Both the position numbers and the translations under genes were made by a program. The notes below the pieces were generated by a model that saw only the letters and a program-made list of their open reading frames with translations, had not been told where the DNA came from and did no database searches. A stretch of 20,704 nt of DNA from assembly GCA_030613665.1 (NCBI GenBank), contig JAUWLN010000008.1, forward strand, positions 1-20,704, given 5' to 3'. The stretch comes from Dehalococcoidia bacterium. Its GTDB lineage: Bacteria > Chloroflexota > Dehalococcoidia > Dehalococcoidales > RBG-16-60-22. Positions 1 through 6,996 of the stretch are shown here, piece by piece (the stretch's first letter is position 1; the number at the start of each line of letters is the position of its first letter).

Positions 1-337
1 ACGACGCCGCAAACCCTTTCGGTCCGACAAAAGATAAGGCGTTGAATAATTTGTCGCCTTCTTTTTCCAGAAGCCCGAAGACAACGTACACATCAAGTTC
101 ACGGCAGACCGATAATAGCTCCTCGGTACTGGGTCCGGGTATGGTTTCGGCATAAGGCAGAGCCTCTTCGCGACTGGAAAAGACATAACCGGTGAGGCTG
201 CACTCGGGGAAGGCTATGAGATTTGCCTTATTGCGGGCCGCTTCTCTGGTTGCCTTCACTATGTTTTCCAGGTTTTCCTTAACCTGCATCAGCTTGGGGT
301 CCGTCTGAACGGCAGCGATTTTTATTGTGTCCGACAT
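1..337 (-). CDS. Nitrilase-superfamily carbon-nitrogen hydrolase (partial, 3' end off window)
   Basis: The first 112 codons read as a nitrilase-superfamily C-N hydrolase, a cytosolic amidase type that releases ammonia or an amine from amides, carbamoyl groups or nitriles. The N-terminal strand IKIAAVQTDP and the segment around residue 45 (AFPECSLTGY) carry the catalytic-glutamate motif of the family. The Lys and Cys of the Glu-Lys-Cys triad lie beyond the window edge. ATG at 337 is preceded by TAAGGAGGATAT at 340-351, an excellent ribosome binding site. It is the last visible gene of a minus-strand run with the flavin oxidoreductase (gap about 60 bases) and the EthD-like gene, so it is probably co-transcribed. 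Substrate is unknown; N-carbamoylputrescine amidase-like and omega-amidase-like members share this N-terminus. The family call is secure, the specific function is not. Confidence 0.85.
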   Translation of the reverse strand, partial: MSDTIKIAAVQTDPKLMQVKENLENIVKATREAARNKANLIAFPECSLTGYVFSSREEALPYAETIPGPSTEELLSVCRELDVYVVFGLLEKEGDKLFNALSFVGPKGFAAS

Positions 338-398
338 ATATCCTCCTTAACGAATTATGGTGTTATTTTCGTAATAATTAGACTCACAGCCTGCCAGG

Positions 399-1820
399 CT
401 ATTTCTTCCCCTTTAGCTTTCGCAATTGCTGGTATTCCGGACGTTCGCGGTAGAAGTCATCCAGTGTATAACAGCCGGACACCAGGCCGCTCATAGGAGC
501 TGATATACAGTCCCCGCAGGCACGGCACATGAACCTGTCTTTCAATGCCCTACCGGCAAGTACATCAGCGACAATATCAGGGTAGCACAGTGACATACGC
601 CCGATTCCCACCAGGTCCGTCATTCCATTGCGTACCACGTATTGCGCCACATTGGGCAGCCAGCGCTGCAGGTACGAATAGCCGCTGCCAACAAAAACCA
701 TCTCGGGGCGCTGCCGTTTTAACTCTCCGGTTACCGAGATAAAACGGGCCACTCCGGATAGCGGGTCTTCCGGTGGACGATACCCGCCAATAGTCGGTGT
801 GAAGTAAGGTCGCACGACATGAGCATTGTAAGCCGCGCCGCCCGAGATACATACCAGCTCGATATCCATTGCGGCCAGCAGGTCCAGAAAAGCCAGCGGC
901 TCGGCGAGGTCTATGCCCAGCCCGGTACCATCGCCCCCAAAAGCGTATGGATACCTTTCACCGGCGAATGCGATTGGTCTTCCATGCCCATCGTCACCCC
1001 GCTGAAACGGTAAAAAGTCAAAGGCGCTAAAACGAACGGCAATATCCACTCCCGATGCCTCGGCCCGAATGCCCGCCACGATTTCCCTCAAGAACCTGAT
1101 CCTGTTTTCAAAGCTGCCGCCATAATTGCCGGGACGGTCAATGGCGCTGAGAAACTCGTGCCCCAGGTAGCCGTGGCAGTGTTTTATATCAACGAAATCA
1201 AATCCGGCCCGCTTTGCCAAGCTTGCCGCCCGGATAAAATCTTCTACCAGATGTCTGATTTCCTCGTCGGTCATCACCGGCGTATCTTCGGTCACCCCAA
1301 ATCTATTATCAAGAAAAGGGTGGCGGTAGAGGATTTTAGGTTCAGGACGTTTCATATCATGCGGTTTGGAAATCCGCCCCGAATGAGTCAGCTGCAATCC
1401 GACCAGCAAATCGTCACTATTGCCGTGGTATTCCTCATGAGTCCGCACCAACATCTCCCGCAGTTCCCCAATCTCGCCCACAGTCTCTTCTGCTATCATC
1501 AATTGACTCGGGCTGCCCTTGCCGTCATGGCAAACCGCCGCCGCCTCTCCACCAAATATCAATTTCGCGCCGCTGAGGCCAAAACGCTGCCAGCGTCTCC
1601 TGGTCAGCGCGGTCGGGTGCCCATCAGCAGTGCTGTCCCAACCTTCCATAGGCAGTATGGCAAAACGATTGCCGATTACCCTGTTCCCGAGGACACAGTG
1701 CTGAGCCAGCGGCGAATCCGGCCCTGACTTCACTTCCTCATCAAAGGGCAGAGACACCCCGATTTGATTTAAATAGCTGCTGAATTCGGCAATGCTTTTG
1801 ATGGCACCAATATTCCTCAT
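399..1820 (-). CDS. Old Yellow Enzyme family NADH:flavin oxidoreductase with C-terminal Fe-S cysteines
   Basis: A 473-residue FMN TIM-barrel oxidoreductase of the OYE / 2,4-dienoyl-CoA reductase group. Visible signatures: LQLTHSGR at about 143-149, the family motif KHCHGYLGHEF at 213-223 followed by NYGGSFENR at 232-240, and the FMN-phosphate region FVGSGYS...GIGRMSLCYPD at about 376-415. After the barrel, Cys432, 435, 438 and 450 (CX2CX2CX11C) resemble the [4Fe-4S] ligands of dienoyl-CoA reductase and trimethylamine dehydrogenase, but the protein ends about 23 residues later. The FAD/NAD(P)-binding domain of those long enzymes is therefore absent. About 40 residues precede the usual start of the barrel. 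The ATG at 1820 has GGAAAGGAT upstream. It sits 43 bases after the EthD-like gene. It probably reduces an activated C=C bond using electrons from a separate donor; the substrate is unknown. Confidence 0.88.
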   Translation of the reverse strand: MRNIGAIKSIAEFSSYLNQIGVSLPFDEEVKSGPDSPLAQHCVLGNRVIGNRFAILPMEGWDSTADGHPTALTRRRWQRFGLSGAKLIFGGEAAAVCHDGKGSPSQLMIAEETVGEIGELREMLVRTHEEYHGNSDDLLVGLQLTHSGRISKPHDMKRPEPKILYRHPFLDNRFGVTEDTPVMTDEEIRHLVEDFIRAASLAKRAGFDFVDIKHCHGYLGHEFLSAIDRPGNYGGSFENRIRFLREIVAGIRAEASGVDIAVRFSAFDFLPFQRGDDGHGRPIAFAGERYPYAFGGDGTGLGIDLAEPLAFLDLLAAMDIELVCISGGAAYNAHVVRPYFTPTIGGYRPPEDPLSGVARFISVTGELKRQRPEMVFVGSGYSYLQRWLPNVAQYVVRNGMTDLVGIGRMSLCYPDIVADVLAGRALKDRFMCRACGDCISAPMSGLVSGCYTLDDFYRERPEYQQLRKLKGKK

Positions 1821-1863
1821 ACCTGCGTATATCCTTTCCGTTCTACCGCGGTGAAACCGGCTT

Positions 1864-2178
1864 TTAACCCAGCGCTATCTCTTCAAATTCCACAATCAAC
1901 CTGTCGGGCTGGAATCTTTTCAGCACTTCGTCGGGGGGAGCGTCAATGAAGCGCTTGAGTGCGCGTTCACAGCTTTCCACGTCTTCATAAACCGACTCGG
2001 ATATGCCGTAAATATCGTTATCATTGAGCCTTTTGATAACCCGGTTTATGGTATACTGCTTCAATTCCGGACGAGCCAGGTTCTTGTAGTTGGTCGCATG
2101 TTCCGTGCGCCACAATTGCCAGGTCTCATCAGGGTCATACCCCGGTTTGAGTCGAATCACGCCCATGAATTTAACCAT
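1864..2178 (-). CDS. EthD-like / dimeric alpha-beta barrel small protein
   Basis: A 104-residue protein starting MVKFMGVIRLKPGYDPDETW and containing the WRTEHA segment, which fits the EthD / dimeric alpha-beta barrel (ferredoxin-like) superfamily. These are small cytosolic proteins often encoded beside oxidoreductases and hydrolases of xenobiotic or lipid breakdown; a catalytic role is seldom proven. The open frame extends upstream to 2391, but ATG 2178 is preferred: it has a G-rich AGAGGGGGG ribosome binding site and lies about 22 bases after a predicted transcription start, and the upstream stretch would run into the ridA gene on the other strand. First gene of the minus-strand run with the flavin oxidoreductase and nitrilase homologue. 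The family assignment is by pattern only and moderately sure. Confidence 0.7.
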   Translation of the reverse strand: MVKFMGVIRLKPGYDPDETWQLWRTEHATNYKNLARPELKQYTINRVIKRLNDNDIYGISESVYEDVESCERALKRFIDAPPDEVLKRFQPDRLIVEFEEIALG

Positions 2179-2206
2179 TATAAACCCCCCTCTTTTTTGA
2201 TGTGAG

Positions 2207-2234
2207 GTTATATCATTTCCGGGATTAAAGTCAA
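2207..2234 (-). promoter_or_regulatory. Sigma70-like promoter for the EthD-OYE-nitrilase operon
   Basis: Reading the minus strand, TTGACT (2234-2229), a 16-base spacer and TATAAC (2212-2207) form a good -35/-10 pair. Predicted transcription start is near 2200, giving a short leader of about 22 bases before the ATG at 2178. It lies in the 156-base divergent gap shared with ridA. Confidence 0.6.
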
Positions 2235-2334
2235 CAACACATATGATAGGTGTCGCCTCATATATCTTAGCCAGTTCTGTAATCCCGTGAGAAAATAGTT
2301 TATAGTTACGGAAGGACAAAGGGGAGGTGAAACA

Positions 2335-2718
2335 ATGAAAAGAGAGTCTATTGCATCTGAAGGTCTGTTTGAACCCATGGGCTGGTCGCACGCTATTAAA
2401 GTAGACAAGACTATCTACCTCGCCGGCATGGTTGGTTTCGACGAGCAGCGAAACGTAGTGGCCGGCGGCTTTGAAGCCCAGACGATTAAAACCTTTGAAA
2501 ACATAAAGCTTACCCTCGAAGCGGCAGGTGCTTCCCTGAAAGACGTGGTCAAGCTAACGATATATGTAACCGATATGGACAATATCGTTAAATTCAGGGA
2601 AATCAGAGGGCGTTACTTCAGCCCGCCAATGCCCGCCAGCACCGGCGTCGAGGTATCCAAGTTGATACTCCCCGAGCTTCTAGTCGAAATAGAAGCCATC
2701 GCTGTGGTTGGCAAATGA
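2335..2718 (+). CDS. RidA family (YjgF/YER057c/UK114) protein lacking the catalytic Arg
   Basis: A 127-residue RidA-family protein of normal length; the family forms cytosolic trimers. Canonical RidA hydrolyses reactive enamine/imine intermediates made by PLP enzymes. The C-terminal motif (PASTGVEVSKL... VEIEAIAV, about 100-124) aligns with the E. coli RidA segment that carries the imine-binding Arg105. Here that position is Ser102, while the conserved Glu120 remains. Loss of the Arg is typical of the less understood Rid subfamilies, so deaminase activity should not be assumed. Start ATG 2335 follows GGGGAGGTGA. It is transcribed away from the EthD-OYE operon, and a 160-base gap separates it from the SDR gene downstream. 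A PLP enzyme is encoded about 3 kb away, a possible functional partner by inference only. Confidence 0.88.
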   Translation: MKRESIASEGLFEPMGWSHAIKVDKTIYLAGMVGFDEQRNVVAGGFEAQTIKTFENIKLTLEAAGASLKDVVKLTIYVTDMDNIVKFREIRGRYFSPPMPASTGVEVSKLILPELLVEIEAIAVVGK

Positions 2719-2727
2719 CATATCCTG

Positions 2728-2778
2728 TAGAATAAGGTTTTATTCGGTTTTAGTTATTTCTAAAAAGAAGGCTAAAAT
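2728..2778 (+). other. Two small AT-rich inverted repeats downstream of ridA
   Basis: GAATAA-ggtt-TTATTC (2731-2746) is followed at once by TTTTAG-ttattt-CTAAAA (2749-2766). Both stems are 6 bp and AT-rich, with T-rich sequence nearby. They could be a weak terminator or an mRNA end-processing site between ridA and the SDR gene; the stems are too weak for a firm terminator call. Confidence 0.3.
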
Positions 2779-2878
2779 GAATTGGGGATTGAGTACATCT
2801 GAAATATTCGGGATGATATTGTAAATAACCTCAAAACTGTTTATCATCATAAAAGCGAATGAGAGGGGGCAAGAGCTA

Positions 2879-3673
2879 ATGACGAATTTGTTTGACCTGA
2901 CAGGCAAAGTGGCCATTATCACCGGCGGCAACGGGGGTATCGGCAAGGGAATCGCCGACGGCCTGGCGTCGGCCGGCAGCGACATCGTTATTTTTGCCCG
3001 TAATGAAAAAAAAACTGCCGAAGCAGCCGATGATATCAAGAAGAAATACGGAGTGAAAGTACTGGGTCTGCAGGTTGATGTGGGGCAGGAAGAAAGCATC
3101 CAGAACGGCGTGAAACAGGTGCTTGACGAATTCGGGCAAATCAACACTCTGGTCAACAATGCCGGCGTCAATATCCGCAAAATGCCCGAGGAATATACCG
3201 TTGAGGAGTGGGACTGGATAATAAGTATAAACCTGCGCGGCGCCTTCCTCTGTGCTAAAGCGATTTATCCGGCCATGAAAAAAGCCAAAAGTGGAAAAAT
3301 CATCAACATCGGCTCCATGACGTCACTCTTCGGCCTGGCCCGGGTCATGTGCTACGGCGCCAGCAAGGCAGGAATAGTCCAGATGACATACACCCTGGCG
3401 CTCGCCTGGGCCAAAGACAATATTCAGGTCAATGCCATCCTGCCCGGCTGGATCGAGACGCCATTAACCATATCCGCACGCAAGGACTTCCACGGCCTGG
3501 ACGATTTTGTGCTGGACCGGGTGCCGGCCGGTCGCTGGGGAATGCCGGATGACTTTGCCGGCGTCGCTGTTTTCCTGGCCAGCAAGGCTTCCGACTTTGT
3601 CACCGCCGAGTATATCAAGGTGGACGGTGGCTTTGGTCAGGGCACAAACACCGTTCATCCCTCCGCCCCCTAG
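2879..3673 (+). CDS. Short-chain dehydrogenase/reductase (KduD/FabG-like SDR)
   Basis: A 264-residue classical SDR, an NAD(P)-dependent cytosolic oxidoreductase acting on an alcohol or ketone. It has the Rossmann motif TGGNGGIG at about 15-22, NNAG at 93-96, the catalytic Asn118 in SINL, Ser146 in IGSMTS, and YGASK with Tyr159 and Lys163, so the catalytic tetrad is complete. ATG 2879 is preceded by GAGAGGGGGC. The closest-looking subgroup is 2-keto-3-deoxygluconate dehydrogenase/gluconate 5-dehydrogenase type, suggested by the downstream KDG-type kinase, but SDR substrate cannot be read from the sequence. It probably forms an operon with the NHL gene (45-base gap) and the kinase. Fold and activity class are sure; substrate is not. 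Confidence 0.92.
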   Translation: MTNLFDLTGKVAIITGGNGGIGKGIADGLASAGSDIVIFARNEKKTAEAADDIKKKYGVKVLGLQVDVGQEESIQNGVKQVLDEFGQINTLVNNAGVNIRKMPEEYTVEEWDWIISINLRGAFLCAKAIYPAMKKAKSGKIINIGSMTSLFGLARVMCYGASKAGIVQMTYTLALAWAKDNIQVNAILPGWIETPLTISARKDFHGLDDFVLDRVPAGRWGMPDDFAGVAVFLASKASDFVTAEYIKVDGGFGQGTNTVHPSAP

Positions 3674-3718
3674 CCGCTTAATATTAAAAACATGACCAAA
3701 GAAAAGGAGGATTATAAA

Positions 3719-4654
3719 ATGGCATTCGGTACCGGAAAATACACATACGAACTTGTTGACGGATGGGCAAAGCTGCCTGAAGGATGGTCGTTTCTGGACG
3801 TCGGCGGCATCTGCATAGACAATCAGGACAGGTTATATATCCTGAACCGCAGTGAACGCCCCATAATTGTCCTCGACCGCGAAGGCAACCTGCTCAACTC
3901 GTGGGGCGAGGGCTTTTTCAACCGCGCTCACGGCAGCTGTATCGGCCCCGACGGCAATATATACTGTACCGACGATAAAAACCATATCGTGGCCAAATTC
4001 ACCACCGAGGGCGAGCTGCTCATGACGCTGGGCACCAAAGGACAGGCCTCGGATAACGGCTACACCCGAACCTGGGATTTCTGGGAGAGCCTGGCCAGGA
4101 TACAGAAGGGCTCCCCACCGTTCAACCGCCCCACCGGCGTGGCGGTAACGCCATCGGGCGAGATGTACATCGCCGACGGCTACGGCAACGCCCGGGTACC
4201 CAAATTCTCCCCCGCCGGCAAATTGCTTCTCTCCTGGGGCGAACCCGGCGGTGCCCCCGGACAGTTCCGGCTTCCTCACAATATCTGCCTGGACAGGCAG
4301 GAGCGGGTCTGGATTCCGGACCGTGAGAACAGTCGGATACAGATTTTCACCTCCCAGGGCGAATTCATAACCGAATGGACGGATGTTATCCGCCCCACCC
4401 ACGTTTTCATCGACGAAGAGGATACGGTCTACGTCTCCGAGCTGTGCCTGCGGGTAAGCATCTTTACCATTGACGGCAAACTCATCACGCGCTGGGGCAA
4501 CGAAGGAAATGAGAAGGACACGGCGCTTTTCCACGCCCCCCACGTCATCGCGGTTGACTCACGGGGAGATTTATATGTCGGCGAGGTATCAATGACCAGT
4601 GCCGGCGTTGATAAAGGCTCCCGGACGATTCAGAAGTTCGCCCGAAAAAAGTAA
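3719..4654 (+). CDS. NHL-repeat six-bladed beta-propeller, peptidylglycine alpha-amidating lyase (PAL)-like
   Basis: A 311-residue protein made of NHL-type repeats (GGICIDNQDRLYIL, GSCIGPDGNIYCT, GVAVTPSGEMYIAD, NICLDRQERVWIPD, VFIDEEDTVYVSE, VIAVDSRGDLYVGE), about six blades. It resembles the bacterial proteins annotated as peptidyl-alpha-hydroxyglycine alpha-amidating lyase. His71 (RAHG), His187 (LPHN), His228 (PTHV) and His275 (APHV) begin blade strands, the arrangement in which rat PAL uses three histidines to bind zinc. No signal peptide or membrane segment is visible, so it is probably cytosolic, unlike eukaryotic PAL. The frame opens at 3692, but ATG 3719 is chosen because AAAGGAGG lies 8 bases upstream of it. 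It lies between SDR and kinase genes, so a lactonase or lyase role on a small metabolite is also possible (SMP-30-like lactonases are propellers too). Confidence 0.8.
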   Translation: MAFGTGKYTYELVDGWAKLPEGWSFLDVGGICIDNQDRLYILNRSERPIIVLDREGNLLNSWGEGFFNRAHGSCIGPDGNIYCTDDKNHIVAKFTTEGELLMTLGTKGQASDNGYTRTWDFWESLARIQKGSPPFNRPTGVAVTPSGEMYIADGYGNARVPKFSPAGKLLLSWGEPGGAPGQFRLPHNICLDRQERVWIPDRENSRIQIFTSQGEFITEWTDVIRPTHVFIDEEDTVYVSELCLRVSIFTIDGKLITRWGNEGNEKDTALFHAPHVIAVDSRGDLYVGEVSMTSAGVDKGSRTIQKFARKK

Positions 4655-4679
4655 ATAAAACCGGTTTCAGGAGGTAACT

Positions 4680-5669
4680 ATGTACGATGTCGTTGCTTTT
4701 GGCGAGGTCCAGCTGAGGCTGGCAACACAGGATTTCCAGAGGCTTGAGCAGGCGACGAGCCTTGATGTGAAAATAGGCGGCGCCGAGCTGAATGTCATGG
4801 TCACCCTCCAGAGGCTGGGGTTAAATACTTCATTTGTTACCCGCCTGCCGAAAAACCCGCTGGGCCGGATGGTGCAGAACAAAGCCCGGGAGCATGGCGT
4901 TGATACCTCGCATGTCCTGTGGTCGGATGAAGACCGGCTCGGCGTCTATTTCCTCGAATTCGGCGCGCTGCCCCGCCCCAGTTCCATTCTCTACGACCGA
5001 GCCGGCTCCGCGATTTCCAAAATGCAGCCGGGGATGATGGACTGGGATAGTGTCTTCTCCCGGGCTAAAGCCTTTCACGTTACCGGCATTACCCCCGCGC
5101 TGAGCCCGAGTTGCCTTGAAGTCACAGGAGAAGCCCTGAGCAAAGCCCGCGAGAAGGGACTGCTGGTCAGCTTCGACCTCAATTACCGGGCCAAGCTTTG
5201 GAGCCAGGAACAGGCCAAAGCCGGGCTGTCGCCACTTATACAGTACGTTGACGTGCTTATCACCACGGAAGAGGATACGGCACGGGTATTTCAGATTGAG
5301 GGCAAGGACTGGAAAGAGGTCGCCCGAAAGCTGGCCGACACCTTTGGTTTCAAAATCGTAGCCATCACCCTGCGGGAAAATATCACCGTGTGGCGCAATA
5401 ACTGGACCGCCATCGTCCTGGCCGACGGCAAAATCTACGAAGACCGGACATATGAGGTCGAGGTCGTAGACCGGGTGGGCAGCGGCGACGCCTTCGCCGG
5501 CGGCTTCCTCTACGGTTACCTGACCGGCAAAGGTATTGAGGCTTCCCTTAAATACGGCAATGCAGGGGCATTACTGAAGCACTCCTGTCCCGGTGACCTG
5601 GCATGGTTCACCCTGGATGAGGTGGAGAAACTTATCGCTGGCAAGGGAGACCTCAGGATAAGCCGCTGA
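4680..5669 (+). CDS. PfkB-family sugar kinase, 2-keto-3-deoxygluconate kinase-like
   Basis: A 329-residue ribokinase-fold kinase (PfkB family) that phosphorylates a sugar or sugar acid with ATP in the cytosol. The N-terminal substrate region includes the GGAELNVMVTLQRLG segment (about 38-52). The C-terminal signature DRVGSGDAFAGGF (about 262-274) holds the catalytic Asp and the GSGD anion hole typical of KDG kinases. SFDLNYRAKLW (about 164-174) is also typical of KdgK. If it acts as KDG kinase it makes 2-keto-3-deoxy-6-phosphogluconate; no KDPG aldolase is in the window. ATG 4680 follows CAGGAGGTAACT, 25 bases after the NHL gene, so it closes the SDR-NHL-kinase operon. It ends only 20 bases from the convergent PLP gene. 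Family sure, exact substrate likely but unproven. Confidence 0.88.
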   Translation: MYDVVAFGEVQLRLATQDFQRLEQATSLDVKIGGAELNVMVTLQRLGLNTSFVTRLPKNPLGRMVQNKAREHGVDTSHVLWSDEDRLGVYFLEFGALPRPSSILYDRAGSAISKMQPGMMDWDSVFSRAKAFHVTGITPALSPSCLEVTGEALSKAREKGLLVSFDLNYRAKLWSQEQAKAGLSPLIQYVDVLITTEEDTARVFQIEGKDWKEVARKLADTFGFKIVAITLRENITVWRNNWTAIVLADGKIYEDRTYEVEVVDRVGSGDAFAGGFLYGYLTGKGIEASLKYGNAGALLKHSCPGDLAWFTLDEVEKLIAGKGDLRISR

Positions 5670-5689
5670 TTATAAAATAATACCGAGCG

Positions 5690-6856
5690 CTAGTTGCCGC
5701 GTCCCCGACCGGTTACCGGTATTTCTTCCTCAACGGCACCGTTTCTCACGCCGTATATCCGGTCGTGTATATTTATGACCAGGGTGGCGTTGTTGGGCAC
5801 GATTTCAAGGCGCTCGCCGAGGGTTAATTTTTTCCCGGGCTTCCTGTAATATATGCCGCCGGGCTCGGCGGAGAGACGCCCGAACCACAGGTCAGAACGA
5901 CCCTGAACCGAGCCGTAGCTCAGCCGGTCCTGCCACCAGAAATCCGGGCTATCCCGCTGCTCAAAAAGGGAGTCGCTGCCGAACGTTTTGTAGCCAGCAT
6001 CGATTATCGCATAATCGTCATGCGCCGTGCTCAATACCGTGGTCAGTACTGTTACCGCACACGCCTCTCGCGTGTTGCCGCCCTGTCTCATATAACGTAT
6101 ATCACCGACGAAGAATGCCCCGGCATGAATTTCGGTTAACTCAGGGAATTTACCTTCTTTGCGGAAACGGCACGTAGAGGGAAAAGAAGAAGAGGCGCCC
6201 ACGGATATGTGCTCTATTTCCACGCCCGCGCTTCTCAGCATACGGGCGTTTTCTACCATTATCTCGGCGGCTTCCAGAGCCACTTCGTCCTTGTCCTCAG
6301 GGGTCGGTTTGATACCCATCTCATGTGAATAAATACCGATAAGCTCGATGCCCGGCAGCTTGCAGAGTTGCGTTGCCAGGTTCATAACCGATTTGCCGGG
6401 TGGCACGCCGAACCGCGAACTCCGGCCCAGGTCAACTTTTATCATCAGGCGCGCCTCCTGGCCCACGGCCTGTGCCACCTGCGATATAATTTCAGCCTGC
6501 TCCAGCATATCCACCACCATGGCCAATTTCAGGTCAGGCTTGCCCAGAAGTTTCTTCAAGATTTCCCCTTTGGGCCCGCCATAATAGCCGGGATGAGCGA
6601 TGACTATGTCGCCGATTCCCTGCTCCACCATGGCCTCCGCCTGCTCCACAACGCCTACCTCCACCCCGCAGGCGCCAGCCGCAATCTGTTTCTTGGCTAT
6701 CGATGCGTTCTCATGAATCTTGACGTGCGGCCTGAGCTTTAACCCCGCCTCCTTGGCCAAGCCGGAAATCCGGTTTATGTTCGCCTCAAGCGTATCCAAG
6801 TCAATCAGCACGGCCGGCGTATTCAAGGACGGGTACGGTATCTTCTTTTCTTCCAT
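5690..6856 (-). CDS. Fold-III PLP enzyme, D-threonine aldolase / D-serine dehydratase (DSD1) family
   Basis: A 388-residue protein with an alanine-racemase-like N-terminal barrel and a C-terminal D-serine-dehydratase-like domain. Known members cleave or dehydrate D-3-hydroxy amino acids (D-threonine aldolase, D-3-hydroxyaspartate aldolase or dehydratase, eukaryotic D-serine dehydratase). The PLP lysine is Lys46 in RPHVKIHE (family RPHxKTHK). Other PLP-barrel segments are GVEVGVVEQAEAM and KVDLGRSSRFG. The C-terminal metal motif, normally PxHxC or PxHxD, reads PNNAT at about 354-358, so both usual metal ligands are replaced (Asn356, Thr358), while the following NIHDRIYGVR stretch is kept. Start ATG 6856 has AGGATTTGAA upstream. 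It is a lone minus-strand gene between two plus-strand operons. Family secure; activity may differ from the metal-dependent members. Confidence 0.87.
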   Translation of the reverse strand: MEEKKIPYPSLNTPAVLIDLDTLEANINRISGLAKEAGLKLRPHVKIHENASIAKKQIAAGACGVEVGVVEQAEAMVEQGIGDIVIAHPGYYGGPKGEILKKLLGKPDLKLAMVVDMLEQAEIISQVAQAVGQEARLMIKVDLGRSSRFGVPPGKSVMNLATQLCKLPGIELIGIYSHEMGIKPTPEDKDEVALEAAEIMVENARMLRSAGVEIEHISVGASSSFPSTCRFRKEGKFPELTEIHAGAFFVGDIRYMRQGGNTREACAVTVLTTVLSTAHDDYAIIDAGYKTFGSDSLFEQRDSPDFWWQDRLSYGSVQGRSDLWFGRLSAEPGGIYYRKPGKKLTLGERLEIVPNNATLVINIHDRIYGVRNGAVEEEIPVTGRGRGN

Positions 6857-6904
6857 TTCAAATCCTGCTTTCTTATTAAATTTATTATCGCCACAGTTTT
6901 TAAT

Positions 6905-6933
6905 TTGTCTGTCGCGTCTCTTTGCGCTATACT
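6905..6933 (+). promoter_or_regulatory. Sigma70-like promoter for the PanE-like/UxaA operon
   Basis: TTGTCT (6905-6910), an exact 17-base spacer, and TATACT (6928-6933). Predicted start is near 6940, leaving a leader of about 57 bases before ATG 6997. This is the best-matching promoter in the divergent gap with the PLP gene. Confidence 0.65.
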
Positions 6934-6996
6934 ATTGCATCACCTGAAGCATCCATTTTCTTAATAATAAACTATTTTTAGTGAGGAGGTAAATGA

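Noticed and set aside
1158..1727. 189-codon plus-strand ORF opposite the flavin oxidoreductase gene
   Set aside because: It is antisense to a gene with clear family motifs, has no recognisable domain and no good ribosome binding site; a shadow frame.
2179..2391. N-terminal extension of the EthD-like ORF (175 codons in total)
   Set aside because: The extension crosses the promoter and the ridA start, has unlike composition, and the internal ATG 2178 has the ribosome binding site.
2776..2823. 15-codon frame before the SDR gene
   Set aside because: No good ribosome binding site and no attenuator hairpin or regulatory codon run, so a leader peptide is not supported.
3692..3718. Upstream ATG for the NHL protein
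   Set aside because: The AAAGGAGG site lies inside this segment and points to ATG 3719.
3833..4543. 236-codon minus-strand ORF opposite the NHL gene
   Set aside because: Gly/Val/Ala-rich antisense frame produced by the repeat structure of the real gene.
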